64,000 bases of DNA from Nymphaea colorata (lineage: Eukaryota > Streptophyta > Magnoliopsida > Nymphaeales > Nymphaeaceae): positions 5,308,704-5,372,703 of the forward strand of contig NC_045139.1 in NCBI RefSeq assembly GCF_008831285.2, read 5' to 3'. Under the pieces are notes generated by a model. It saw only the letters and a program-made list of their open reading frames with translations, did not search any database and was not told where the DNA came from. How positions within the stretch are numbered: the first letter of the stretch is position 1; the number at the start of each line of letters is the position of its first letter. Of this stretch, positions 14,832-27,179 are shown piece after piece. The position numbers were made by a program, and so were the translations under genes.

Positions 14832-15073
14832 AGGCTTGTGTTCTTGATCGTTGCCCTTATTGTCTCAAACTTGGAACAATTAGGATGATAAGATCGTTTT
14901 GCATTAGAACATTTTTTATCAGTTTTTGAGATTTGAAAACTTTGGTCAATAATTTGGTTGTGCTAATATTTTGCAAAAAAAAAATGTTAAAATTTCTTAG
15001 AATCCATGAAAAAGTCGAAATTTATGTCGTTTTCTTATGTTCTTAAGTTTTCCAAACGTAACATTGTCTCTCT

Positions 15074-15147
<74 letters not shown>

Positions 15148-15861
15148 ACATGTGGCTGAGGCCTGCACAGAATTAAAAGTCTTTAATTGATGTATATATT
15201 CTCTTTTAGAAAATTTGTAACTTAATTTCTCAAAATATAGAAGACTCATCTAATCTTTCGGAACACATTGCTTCAGATTTCGAAGTGGATGGGCACCGGT
15301 AATTATTACATCAATCAGAGTTTTTCTTGTCGGTAGCCCCTACCTTATTTGCCTATACTACTTTTCAAGTCTATTCAATCTCAAAATCACAAGTTATACC
15401 CAAAACTAGGTTTGACTATAGTCATAAATATCATTTTTATTTTTTAAACAGCGAGTTTTTTTTTCCCTATAGTACAGCAACCTTAGAAAAAGGCAAATAT
15501 GGTAATTTTTTTAAATGAAAAATCTTAAATGTTAGGGGCAAATTAGATAAATGAGAAACTGATAACATAAAAAGTTAAGTAGATAAACAACAAATACAAT
15601 TAAAAAATAGAAACAAATAATTTGACATTTACAGACTATGAAAAAAATCTAGAAATATAAAAACAGGAAAAAAAAGAGAAAACGAGAAAAAACACTTTTT
15701 TTGTTTTGGCATTTTTTTTAACTATTTTTTTCATATTTTTAGCACAGATTTTATAAGAAAAATTGCATTTTTTGTGATCATTTTCACAATCTAATTTTGG
15801 TTGTCATCTATGGCAACCTATGATTTTCGTCAGTAAGACAAACATGTGCAACTACTATGTT
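14832..15861. other. RLK A 3' intergenic region
   Basis: 14832-15060 is a short copy of the repeat at 53960 and 56930. It is followed by the CA/TA microsatellite and an A/T-rich low-complexity tract (15420-15800). No gene. Confidence 0.6.
15080..15144. repeat. (CA)n(TA)n microsatellite
   Basis: CA for about 25 bp, then TA for about 40 bp. Confidence 0.93.
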
Positions 15862-16312
15862 TAGGGATGTCAACGGATCAGATTCAGATCGGATACATCT
15901 TCAACCATATCTGTTTTTTCGGATATTCATATATTCGGATTCAGATTTAGATTCGAATTTGGATAAAGCAAAGTCATATCCAAATCCGAATCCGAAATCC
16001 GATTTTACAATCCGAATCCGATCCGAATCCGATTTTTATATTTATATCCGAATCCGAATTTTGAACCGGATTTTGCCATTTTTCAAGTATTAGATAGATG
16101 ATATTTGTCTAAAACTGAATCCGATCCGAATCTATATCCGAATCCGATTCGATATTCATGTATATCCGAATCCGAATCCGAATCCGATCGGATGTCATTT
16201 ATTAAATCCGAATCCGATCCGATTTCTTAATCGGATATTAATTTTTTATCCATATCCGTTTTTTTCGGATCGGATCGGTCGGATATCCGATTCAAATCGG
16301 ATATCTTTAAAT
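15862..16312. mobile_element. AGGGATGTCAA / ATCCGAATCC-rich MITE-like repeat
   Basis: Starts TAGGGATGTCAACGGATCAG and is filled with direct and inverted ATCCGAATCCGAAT words, ending in AATCGGATATC. Relatives: 2167-2540, 29130-30030, 33535-33787, 55090-55620 and 58530-58820. Several relatives end near TTGACATCCTTA, the inverse of the start, as in plant hAT-type MITEs. Confidence 0.55.
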
Positions 16313-17177
16313 ATGGACTAAGGGTATTTTAGTCATTAACTATATTATTATATGAAAGTTCGTACACCGTATGACACAGAGAACAAAATATAGGGTTCCA
16401 CATTACCAAGAATTGTATAATGACAACCAAACTTTTCTATCAGATTAACTTATAATATAAGTTGTTCATTTATTTTTCATTCCAATAAATATTTCCATTA
16501 AGTGGTCAACTCGGGAACTTTAAGTGCTGTTTCTTTATGCATTTCTTAATAGTTATAAATGCTTTTCATTCTTAGACTAATTTTTATATTCTTCAATTCA
16601 TTTCTATGAAAGAAAATTTGAGTTTTTAATTTTTTCTTTTTGCTGATTTGCATCTAAATCATTTAGATTACTGGATTGGCTGGTTCACCAAATTGGCAGC
16701 ATCGTCGACTCGATCCAGAAACCGGTTTTAGTAATTAAGATGGCCTCGGTGCTTTTCATTTACCCAAAATTAAAGGTCTATGAACTTAATAGCTCTATTA
16801 GCTAACTTTTCTCGAACTGAAGAGCAATATTCAAAGATGCCATGATGAGAAGTGATCAGGTTCAGACCTAAGGCCTGTCTCGGATCAAGGTTTGGACTTA
16901 AGTTATTATTGTTAGTTAGGTGGTCTTAGTATATAAATAGGAAAACTCAGTGCTGCCAGATGCCCGATGGTTGTTTTATGGTTAAAATTTAGAAATTTGT
17001 TGCTACAATTATTTACTACTTATCATATTAATTAGTTATACTTCAGTTTTTGTCCTTTTGTTATTTTACCAATTTCATTTGAAACTTACACTTAAACGCC
17101 TTTAACTGCCTGTTAAAGTTTTTTATTGTTTATCGTTTTTAAATAATAGGCACAGGCTCAGGTTCAAATATAAATAT

Positions 17178-17800
17178 ATTGGTCCAAAGATGTCATTATC
17201 AAAAGATAGGCTCAGGTTCAAATATAAATATATTGGTGCAAAATTAAGGGTCCTCTTGAAAACTTCCAAAGGTAGGGTAGGGCCCACAAGAGACAAGGCC
17301 CCACGTCAAAAAAAATAAAAATGTACATATATATTTTATCAGTTATGGGTTCCAATATCATAGTTGGGTGAGCAGGAGGAGCATTTTCCTACTGCCTAAT
17401 GTAAGTGCCAAAACCCTCACCTTTCCCCTCATCCTCTCAGCATAGAATCCTGCTTTGTGCAATCAGCTTGTGAACTTTATTTTGTGAAATTAATTCTTTA
17501 TCCACCGGACAAGTTGAATCGTGATCAAGCAATATCTCATCCAAAAGGTTTATTGTTCTGACCTTAGCATGAATCTACACACAAAGAATTTTGCAAAAAT
17601 ATGTTCATGCTCCGATGGATGACAAAAACATGCTACTGTTCTTGATTATATAAAAAAAAACAAGCAGTGAAATGAAAGTGTAACTTTGCCAACTTCTCAA
17701 AACCTAAACTTGTTTCCGCAAAGGCTTCATTTCCTTACGCTTAAGGCACTGTGTCTAAGTTGAATATGTTGAGGGTCAATACATGATAGACCACATGATC
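17178..17800. repeat. Inverted, shortened copy of the 5.97-8.1 kb repeat
   Basis: Reverse-complement matches include AAGCAATATCTCATCCAAAAGG (to 7340 and 6130), GGCACTGTGTCTAAGTTGAA (to 7110) and ATCAAAAGATAGG (to 6880). Internal parts are deleted. Confidence 0.7.
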
Positions 17801-17855
17801 GAAGTTAAAGGTAAAACCTAAAGGGAAGAGCCCAATCAAGGGACTCCCTTCGTGG

Positions 17856-18037
17856 TTGCCCACTCCAGTGCTTCTCTACCTTCACCAAGAGTACTGAAAA
17901 CGCCGAAATGAAACGTGGTCCACAATAGCCTATGTCCTGCCCTAGAGGGCATCCATTGCCGTCGAGAGAAGCCCCCACAGCCGGCTGCCTGCCATTAGTG
18001 GAGCCACAAGCTTGCTGGGGAGCACTGGAGTGGGCAA
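17856..18037. repeat. 17-bp perfect inverted repeat with 148-bp loop
   Basis: TTGCCCACTCCAGTGCT at 17856-17872 and its exact reverse complement at 18021-18037. The interval is GC-richer than the surroundings. The flanks beyond 17 bp do not pair, so a microRNA-type precursor is not well supported. Confidence 0.6.
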
Positions 18038-18833
18038 GCGTCAACTTCGAGGCCATGAAAGAGAGTTGCAGGTTCAGAAGATCCTATCCAAATCAGCACG
18101 TGAAATTTCAACAACCATGAAGAGAAATTTCATGCAATTAAAACAGCTAGCCAGTGCACAACATAAATGTTCAAAGTTGCCCTTCATAACATCAGTTCAA
18201 TACAAAAAAATGGTCTTATCCTTCATCTTACGATGATTCATTATATGAAAGATAGATTCTAGGCGACTGGATAAAAAGAGAGAGAGAGAGGACAGCTAAA
18301 ATTTTATGTAGCAAACACAGGAAGCCAGTTAAAAGCAATGCAAATTCTAAAAAGAAAGGTAAGCAAAGCAAATTTTAACAAGAAAGGAAAAATTAGGTCT
18401 AACTGTTTCATAGTTTCTTAAAAAAAAAAAAAAAAGAGAACTTCCACACAGCGGGAGAGGGACAGAGAGATAGAGAGAGAGAGAGAGACTTCCTTATTAC
18501 CCAAGCTACCCATGAGTCCACAACCAGTCCAGGTGATGCTGGTATGGCAGATGTATCTATGGGGCCTCCTTCTCACCCACCTAGGCACCATGATTCTGTC
18601 CATCTGCTTGTTCAATAAAGGTTATATGATAGATTTAAAGAAGCCTGATGTCAAATTTTTACAAAAACCACAGTTGAGAAATCAATCAGGTTCTGTTCAA
18701 ATTCACTGCTATCTATGCTGGACATTTTCTTCCCATTTTCCAGTGGCAATTTTTGATGTTCGATGCAAACGATGAGCTTTTTTTTATTATAGAAGAGACT
18801 GGGAGAGCCCCTACCATAGTTTCTTGTTAGGTT

Positions 18834-19025
18834 CAGGGGTGGAGCCAAGGTAGGGCCCAGTTGGGACCTGACCCTACCTCAATTTAAAAAAAAAATTATA
18901 TGTAAATTTTAGAAAATTTTATTTGTTTTTTACGTAAATTTTAAAAAATGATATTTCGATCCTAGTCAAAATTTAGGAAGTTCAATTTGGCCCTTTTCAT
19001 GAAAAATTTTTGGCTTCGCCCTTGT
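18834..19025. mobile_element. Short TIR (MITE-like) repeat, GGCAGAGCCA family
   Basis: A non-coding element of about 190 bp bounded by CAGGGGTGGAGCCAAG and the near-inverted TTGGCTTCGCCCTTGTC. The interior is AT-rich. Relatives with the same ends lie at 5454-5602, 43076-43262, 56594-56745, 59400-59560 and 60048-60205. It abuts the decayed LINE at 19028. Confidence 0.6.
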
Positions 19026-19027
19026 CA

Positions 19028-21215
19028 GGTTTGAATGTCTTAGTTCATAATAACAATCTCAAAATTGTGGGTCAAACAGACAAATTTACGTGGTGCAATA
19101 ATCCTAGTGCGAACCACATTGAGAAATGCAAGCTAGACTGGGCTATGGTCAGTCATCAATGGTTTCAAGTCCAAAATTTTAACTTCTCGTTATGCATCTT
19201 ACCTAGAGCTACTTCAGATCACAGTGCCATCATCCTTAATTGGAGTTCCCGAGGAAATAAAGTTTATGGTAGGAAAGTTTTTAGAATGCATGATTGTTGC
19301 TTTTCTAGAGAAGACTCTGAGTCAGAGAGTTGAGAGATCGAGCCTAGAGGTTGTGCAATGATCCGCTTATGTCTAAGATGGAACAGACGGGAAGGAATTT
19401 GGCATTGTGGAACTTCCACATGTATGGCAACATTCCTAAAAAATCAAATCTTTAAAGGAGGAAATTGGCAATGTTCAGCAAAATGAGGAGGAGAGAAACA
19501 ACACGGAATGGATCCTCAGGAAAGAGCTTGAATCCTCCCGCAGAGAGGAGGAAATTTTTTGGCGACAGAAATCTCGCATAAGATGGCTTGCGCAAGAGAA
19601 CTGAAATACCAAATTTTTTCAAATTCACTGCTAGAGTAAAGCAAAAAAAAAAAAACGATAAGAACCATGCAAGTTAATGATGTTAGCTCAGATGATCCTG
19701 AGATGATCCATACTTTATGGTGGAATTACTTCAATGAGTTCTACAATGAGGATGGTTGGGGAGGTAATCTCCTCCATTGACTAGTTGAGGGGCTGGCGGT
19801 GTAGGTACAAGAAAATACTGATCTCTGTACCCCGGTTGGCAGGGAGAAATCCAACAGGCCATTCGAAGTATAGGGAATGACAAAGCTCTAGGTCTGGAAG
19901 GATAGAAAATATGTGTAATCACATATTTTTTGGCACATCATTGGTGAAGATGTTTCTGCCGCAATGGCTGCTTATTCTTTCAAGACTGGAAGGATGGTTC
20001 AGAAGATAAATCAATCCCATTTTGTGCTCATTCCAAAGCACGAGAATGCCTCCAATTTCTCGGAGTTCCGCCCATTGCGTTATGTACTAATATTTACAAA
20101 ATCATTTCAAAGATCATGGTGGCCAGAATGAAAAAGATCCTCACTAGCGCTGTTTGCAAAGGTCGGGGGTGTTTCTGCCCAACAGATTCATTTGTGAACA
20201 AGTATTTCTTTGTCCTGAGATGATCAACAGCTTAGACAACCATAAATAAGTATTTCTTTGTCATGAGAGTTAAGTGGGCATTTCTGAAGAGAGCCCTTCT
20301 CCATCTTGGTTTCTGTGAGGATTGGGTCTCTAGGGTAATGATTTGTGTTGAATGGTAGAATAACAAGAGAATCAAAATTCCCAAATTCAGAGGAATACTG
20401 GTGAACATTCCCAATATTTACTATGTGGATATTTCTTATGTGAACATTCCCATACCTCCTACACGGTCAAGATCTTCCCCTTTTCCGCTCATATGTAGAG
20501 CCCACCATCATCCAGATGAACACCTTCCATGCTCAAGAGTTTATTCAACATCTGATCTCACCTTGGATCTCTCATTCTCATTCAGCAGTCTAGAATCTCT
20601 CATGGAAAGGATGTGCTGATGATGGGGGATACAGAAGTTTCAAAGATTCGCCACAGTGACATCTATGAAGTGGTCCGGCTTTGCAGGGCAGTGGATAAAT
20701 CTAAAGCTGTGTTGTGGAAAAATACAGCTATCGCTAGAGCTAAACGGTGCACCTTTTTTGGCGATAGAGGGACGCTTTTGAGTCAAGACAGAATCCAAAG
20801 TGTTGGTGCCTTTGTGTGAGAGCAAAAACGTCATTAGTAGATATGCCTGGTTTGGGAAGCACAGAGAATAGGTTTGCTGCCGGATGATTTCATCTATAAG
20901 GCCAGACTCGTGGTCTTCCTTAGAGTTATGGGAGTTTGCTATCCAATCAGTGATTCTTCATTGCAGGAACAAAGATACCTTTGTCCTTGTTGTGAAGAAC
21001 ATAAGGGGTGAGGCTATCAGAACAGAGAGAAGTTTGGTTGATCTGGATCAGATCGTCGGTGGGAGGCTCAACAATTGCTCTATGCGGTTGTATTTTTTTA
21101 TGCTTCTTGGTACCCTCTTTTTCCTTTTTATATCCCTATCTATTTTTTCCTCTCTATTTTTTTTGTCAAATAAAAGGGTTGGGGGCCCCTTTTCCCGACA
21201 TGTTGCAAACTAAAT
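19028..21215 (+). mobile_element. Decayed L1-type LINE
   Basis: Fragments of LINE ORF2 occur in order on the plus strand. The endonuclease C-terminus is FTWCNNPSA...KLDWAMV...LPRATSDHSAI (19085-19240). The linker has RWLAQEN near 19580. RT pieces follow: QQAIRSIGNDKALGLEG (19850-19905), FRPLRYV-like and NIYKIISKIMVARMKKIL (20085-20140), VKWAFLKRALLHLGFCEDW (20268-20325). From 20610 the frame MMGDTEVSKIRHSDIYEVVRL recalls the region after YADD. The end near 21215 carries a long T-rich hydrophobic reading. Stops and shifts occur every 50-300 bp; it is inactive. Confidence 0.7.
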
Positions 21216-22094
21216 ATTCAAGACGGCCTTGATTGTCTGATCCTTTTGTTGTGAAAACCGGCTTTTGAGTCAAATAGACAATGCTGCCAATTTGGTGAAC
21301 GGGCCAATCCAACAATCTAAACGATTTAGATGCAAGTCAGCAAAAATTCAAATTTTGGGCAAAATGAATGGAAAAATCTATACATAATTAATTAAGAATA
21401 AAAATTTAATCTAGCTTACCCTTTTTTTTTTGTAATTTTCAAACTCACAATGAAGGAAAGAAATCAGATTAAATGGGGAATTGGTAAATGAGCTTGAACA
21501 AGTTGAGCTCGGTACAGAGTAGAGCATGAGCCAGCAACATATGAGCCGACTTGAGCTAGGAGCTGACCGAGCTCAAGCTTGAGCTCCACTCCTCGTGTGC
21601 AGCTCCAGAACTAGTCCCCATATATTCTACTACAAATAACATATGCCCAGATGTTCCCTATCTTATTGTTGGAGCAGTCAAACATTCAAGACTGCCTCAT
21701 GGTCTGATCGCTGTGTTGAAAGAACCGGTTTCTGAATGGAGTCGACAATGTATGCTGCCAATTTGGTGTAAATGATTTAGGTGCAAAACAGAAAAAAAAA
21801 AGGAAAAAATGAATGGAAGAATATAAAAACTAATTAAGAATAAAAATCTTTTTATATCTTTTAAGAAGTGCATAAGGAAACAGCAGATCGAGTTGACCAC
21901 CGAATGGAAGCATTTATTGGAAATGATTTCTCCCAAGCCAGCCGATTCCGGTAACATCGATCACCTGATCGGTGGTAATGTATATAGCTCTGTTGTAAAT
22001 GTCAAGTAAGACCGCGTCCACTAAATGCAGTGTACTCAAGTTCCATCAGGCCTTTTAAGAAGAAACACAAAAAGGATTGAGTAGAATCCTGGAA
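21216..22094. other. Intergenic, repeat remnants
   Basis: Two diverged copies of a GCTGCCAATTTGGTG-containing repeat (21240-21420 and 21670-21800) flank a GAGCTCGAGC-type tract (21490-21600). No gene. Confidence 0.5.
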
Positions 22095-22495
22095 AAAAGA
22101 GAGCAAGATATTGGAAATATGTTGTTACGGTAAGGGCTGCTAAGAACATACGGTAAGGGCTGCTAAGAACATACTTGTTGATGTAATCTTCCGTGCCAAG
22201 CAAGGCGGTCATAAGAAGACCTACGAATTAGAAAAGTCCTGTTGATGTTACCAGACATGCCAGAGGCAGTGAGTGTGGAAATAAGAAACGATATCGCTTT
22301 CCTGAGTCTTCCAACAGTTTGAGTTAAACAAAAAATGAAGGCCAAATTTCCTGGAAGAAGTGAATATACAAAAGGACGTTGCTAATTGTACATTATCATA
22401 AGATTGCTTGGCACCACAATTACACGATAGTAGCATGTAGAAGCAATGTACATCAACCATTTCCTATCATGTTTTGAACAAATAGACGTTCTAGC
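22095..22495. repeat. RLK-promoter-like tandem repeat, unit 1
   Basis: Shares with unit 2 the words AAGATATTGGAAATAT, TTGATGTAATCTTCCGTGCC and ACATCAACCATTTCCTA. It contains a perfect 23-bp tandem duplication at 22127-22149 and 22150-22172. Confidence 0.75.
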
Positions 22496-22584
22496 CATTC
22501 TAGTCTGATTGCGAGATGAAAGTCAGCAGCCTATCGCATCGAAAACGAGTGCATGAAGTTGGCCTAGCGAGACTTGTTGATGTG

Positions 22585-23000
22585 GCAAAAAGAGAACAAG
22601 ATATTGGAAATATATATGTTGTTACGGTGAGGGCTGCTAAGAAAGAGACTTGTTGATGTAATCTTCCGTGCCAAGTAAGGCGCTCGATGTGAAAAATAAG
22701 AAGAGCTATGAATAGAAAAGTCCATTGATGTGATCTGCAGCCCTTGCCAAATGCGCTGAGTGTGGAAATAACAAAGGATACCGCTGTCTTTTTGAAAGCA
22801 ATAGACTTGACTCTTACAACAATTTGAATTAAACAAAGAAAAATGGTGAATTTTTCTGGAAGAAAATCTATAAAAGGACCTTAATTGATAATTGTTCATG
22901 GTGATAACATTGATAGGCACCTCGATTAAAATGTTAGTAGTATGTAGAATCCATGTACATCAACCATTTCCTACCCTGTTTTGAACAAATAGACGTTCAA
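22585..23000. repeat. RLK-promoter-like tandem repeat, unit 2
   Basis: Period about 490 bp from unit 1. It holds TCTGGAAGAAAATCTATAAA and AGGACCTTAATTGATAATTG, closely like the core promoter regions of RLK A, B and C, but no receptor exon follows. Confidence 0.7.
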
Positions 23001-23390
23001 GGCAGCTAACCCCGTCACCGTCTAATTGAGACATTCTAAAGATCAGCTATGAGTGGACGATTGTTTGGTATATTTATCTTATTTTCAGCTAATTATTAAT
23101 TTTTTCATTAGTTTTTCAAAATTTACCACATTTTTCCTTTTTTCACGCTCACCGCATTATATTATATGATAGAAAAACCTCACCATTTAAAAACTGGAAA
23201 CTATATCTGCAACATTGATTTGTGATTGAATAAGGTTGAGAAGTAGTAAAGGGAAAAAGACTTAAGGGCTAAGAAGAAAAATTCTCATTGATGAAACCAT
23301 CTTGATTTGGAAATATGAAGTAATGTGTTCCAAGTAGATCTGAGACTTCTACAACTTGGAAAATAAAATGACAAAAATTTCTAGAAGAGA

Positions 23391-23404
23391 ATCTATACAT
23401 AAAT
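23391..23404 (+). promoter_or_regulatory. TATA-like core promoter of RLK B
   Basis: CTATACATAAAT at 23393-23404, 53 bp before the ATG, is preceded by the block TCTAGAAGAGAATCTATA that is identical in copy C. A further block upstream (TTTGGAAATATGAAG, about 23315) is also shared with copy C (46021-46036). Confidence 0.5.
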
Positions 23405-23456
23405 TAAAGACCTTGATTCCTGTTCATGCATCTTCTGCATAGAAAATTGGACAGGC

Positions 23457-26101
23457 ATGGCTACCACCGGTTGGTCACCTCAGCCACTCGGCTTTCTTTT
23501 GTGTTTCTCATCCTTCACCTTGATTGTGGTTCTCGGCCAAAAGGAGATGCCCGCAGCCCTTGTTTCTCTCAACAACGTGACTGATCAATTAGCATTGCTG
23601 TCTTTCAAATCATTTGTCACTAAAGACCCTTATAATGTGTTATCAAATTGGAATTCCAACATCTCTTTCTGCAACTGGAATGGAGTTTCATGCAGTCATG
23701 GTTCACAAAGGGTAGTTGCTCTAAACCTCTCCGGAAAGGCACTTGAAGGTACTCTCTCCCCATATGTCAGCAATCTCTCCTTCTTACAGGTTCTTGATCT
23801 TACAAATGATAATTTCCATGGTCAGCTTCTCATTGATTTTAGTCGCCTCGCTTTGTTAGAAAATCTTTCTACAAAAAAAAAACAATTTTGAGGGGTTGAT
23901 CCCACAAACATTGAGCCATTGTCAAAGTCTCCAAGTATTGTCAGCACAAGATAACCAATTCTATGGAAGCATCCCAAAGTTTTTAGGTAGTTTGTCAGAA
24001 TTCAAGTACTTAAACATTCGTGGAAATAGGCTTACTGGCACCATTCCAGTTGTTTTGAGTAACCTCACAAAACTAGAGTGGTTTATTCTCGGTCACAATG
24101 AGATACATGGGAACATTCCTCCTGAGTTGGGAGGCCTAACCCACTTGAAGGCCTTTAGTGTACAAATGAACAATATCACTAGCAAATTGCCTGAGAGCTT
24201 GTTTAACCTATCTGCTCTTCAGATTTTGAGCTTTCAGTTCAATCAACTAACAGGGCATCTCCCAAAAGATGCTGGCCGCTTCCTGCCCAATCTCCAAGGA
24301 CTCTACATGGGTATAAACAATTTTGATGGCCCTCTACCGGCTTCTCTTTCTAATGCTACAAGACTTCAACTTCTTACTACAGAAGGCAATAAATTTAGTG
24401 GTCCAATACCATTAGAATTAGGTAGTCTATCACAACTCAGGTACCTTTACCTTTGGGGAAATATGTTGACCAATGTCCATGGTAGTCGTGAGCTCTCCAT
24501 TCTCACATCCTTCACCAAGTGTCGGATGCTAGAGAAAATTAATCTGTCACAAAACCTTTTGAAAGGCATTCTTCCTGCTTCTATTGGAAACCTGACAACC
24601 ACCTTATGGGGACTTAGTCTTTCCTCTAATCAGATTGAAGGTCCTATCCCATTAGCCCTAGCCAACTTGTCCAAGTTGACTTTATTAATCTTGAGATTCA
24701 ACAAAATAAAGGGACCCATTCCACCAAATATAGGATCAATGAACAGGTTACAGGTGTTAACTCTTTCTGGCAATGACTTAGAAGGTTCAATTCCAAACTC
24801 ACTTTACCAGTTGGTCCACATGGTTAAGCTCTATTTGGACATGAATGCACTCAGTGGGCCAATCTCGACCTCTATAAACAATCTCACATATCTGCAGAAC
24901 TTGCATTTAAATTCAAACAGTTTCTCATCAGCAATCCCTCCTGCCCTTTGTGAGTTGAAGAATTTGATATGGCTTTACTTGCAAGACAACTTTTTCACTG
25001 GTCAGCTGCCTTTAGAAGTGGGAAATTTGGTTGTGGTGGACAAAATGGATATCTCTATGAACCAGTTGACCGGAGAGCTGCCTGTGTCCTTATCGAGGCT
25101 CCAAATGCTAGAATATTTGAATCTCTCCAAAAACTCATTTGATGGCCACATTCCCGAAAAACTTGATAGCATGGTAAACATTCAAACTATTGACCTTTCT
25201 CACAATAAGCTTTCTGGTGAGATCCCGAAATCATTGGAAAATCTTCGACAACTCCAGATTTTGAACCTATCATTCAACCAATTGGAAGGAAAGGTTCCAA
25301 GTGGTGGGAATTTTGCAAGCCTTTCTACCGAGTCATTTGTGGGGAATGATGCACTATGTGGAGCTCCTAAATTCCATTTGCCTGCATGTTTAGACAAAAA
25401 AGCCAATCGCACGACTAAAGTGGTTGTTGGTTGTGCAATTGGGGGGCCTGCTCTTCTTCTTGTGGTTTGCATCCTCTTGGTTGTCTTAGACAATAGGAAG
25501 CGGGGAATGAAGGAAACTGATGAGGTTGAAAGATTACATGGAACTACCCTCCCAGTGATCTCGTATTCACAGTTATCTCATGCAACAAACAACTTTAGCG
25601 ATGCAAATTTTCTTGGGAGTGGAAGCTTTGGTACAGTGTACAAAGGCATTTTGATGGACGGAACAACTGTGGCTGTCAAGGTCCTAAACTTGTTATCTGA
25701 GGAAGCATCAAAAAGTTTTGACATTGAGTGCAATGTGATGTGCCAAATTAGACACCGAAACATTGTTAAAGTCATCACATCCTGCTCCAATAGAGATTTC
25801 AAGGCTTTAATTGTCCAATACATGCCCCTTGGGAGCTTAGAAGCCTGTCTACATTCCGGTGCCCATCACTTGAATTTCTATCAAAGATTGGATATCATGC
25901 TTGATGTTGCTTGTGGTCTAGAATATCTTCACCATGGTTACTCAGAGACTATAGTTCATTGTGATTTGAAGCCAAGTAATGTGCTACTAAACGAGAACAT
26001 GACTGCTTATGTTGGTGATTTTGGCATTGCAAAGATGCTAGTTGGTCAGAATTCTTCTACTCTTACAGCCACTCTTGGAAGCACTGGATACATTGCTCCA
26101 G
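23457..26101 (+). CDS. RLK copy B, exon 1
   Basis: The signal peptide core is LLCFSSFTLIVVLG. The LRR N-terminal cap has an intact Cys pair (SFCNWNGVSC). About 20 LRRs follow to about 25320, then the cap ALCGAPKFHLPAC and a transmembrane segment at 25420-25490 with a basic stop-transfer (NRKRG). Kinase: loop GSGSFGTVYKG at 25615, VAVKVL, the helix C Glu in FDIEC, HCDLKPSN at 25957 and DFG at 26017. The catalytic Lys, Glu and Asp residues are all present; Cys replaces the Arg of HRD. One residue differs in the catalytic-loop region: LLNEN, where A and C have LLDEN. The exon ends GCTCCAG at 26101 with GT at 26102. The frame is split only at the A10 run near codon 142. Confidence 0.87.
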
Positions 26102-27134
26102 GTACCTTCTCTTAATTCTATCATCATTGTTGTGTTTTTCTTGCATGGTACTATAATGGGTTGTGTTATTCCTTGAATTGTTTCCTTAGACGATTCTGTC
26201 TTGATTCCCATGGAGTGAAATTTTATAGATCAATGGGCTGGAATATGCTTGATCTTAATCAACCTGTTGAGAACTGATTATGAGGAACAATAATTGAAAG
26301 AGGGTTCGCTAAGGAATTTTGCTAATCCTAACAACTTTACTATTGACTCTATTTATTTCTTTAACAAAAGTCATTTTCAACATTTGAAATGAGAAGGTAA
26401 ATAGGAACAAGAAAATGAAATGTTCGGGAACTAAAACAATTAACTATTGGTCCCCTTAATGTTCTAGTAATGCTTTCTTTCTCATTTCCTCTCACATTTT
26501 CACTTTTTCTCTTACTCTCATTTTTATTCTTACTTCACTATAACCATTATCCCCATTTTGATGAAACCAAAAGAGTGCATGTTTGGGCATTATTTAACTT
26601 TCAACCTAAATCACTTTACACCGTTACCATGTCCTTCATGCTTGTTCTCTTTAATTTTGTAAAAGTATTGCAGAAAGAAGTTATGGCTTGAGCTGGCCAG
26701 GAAGGTGCACCTACTCCTTGTTGGAGACTATTTATTTGCATGAAGTAAATATATATATATATATATATAATACCACCACTTGGGCAAGATACAAAACCCA
26801 GGCCTATTAAAATTAATCATTGATATTTTTTTTGTAATCTAACCTTACGGATATATATGATCTTAAGAGTGATTTAATGAGCAACATATATTAAGTTAGT
26901 CATTTTTCTTACTTAAATAATGTTTTTTTAATAGTAAAAAAAAATGAATGGCTCTTATACCATCAAATGGTATAAAGATCAATTATTTTTTACAAAAATG
27001 ACTTGAACTAAAAACATTATTTATATTAAATTAGTGGTTATAAACACATTAAAAGGTTCACATTTTGTTTAAAACATTTTTTAACATGAATTTAAGGGGT
27101 CTGGTTTTATCCCTTACGCAAGTAGTCTGTTCCT

Positions 27135-27179
<45 letters not shown>

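Larger units (their letters stand above)
16313..18833. other. Intergenic, repeat remnants
   Basis: 16640-16760 is an inverted relative of 21240-21420 and 21670-21800 (GCTGCCAATTTGGTG, CCGGTTT). 17178-17800 is the inverted repeat described separately. 17850-18240 is GC-richer but has no convincing frame. 18420-18490 holds an A run and GA repeats. Confidence 0.5.

Noticed and set aside
17856-18037. MicroRNA precursor
   Set aside because: Only 17 bp pair perfectly and pairing stops abruptly on both sides; plant precursors normally pair over 20 bp with small bulges and continued stem.
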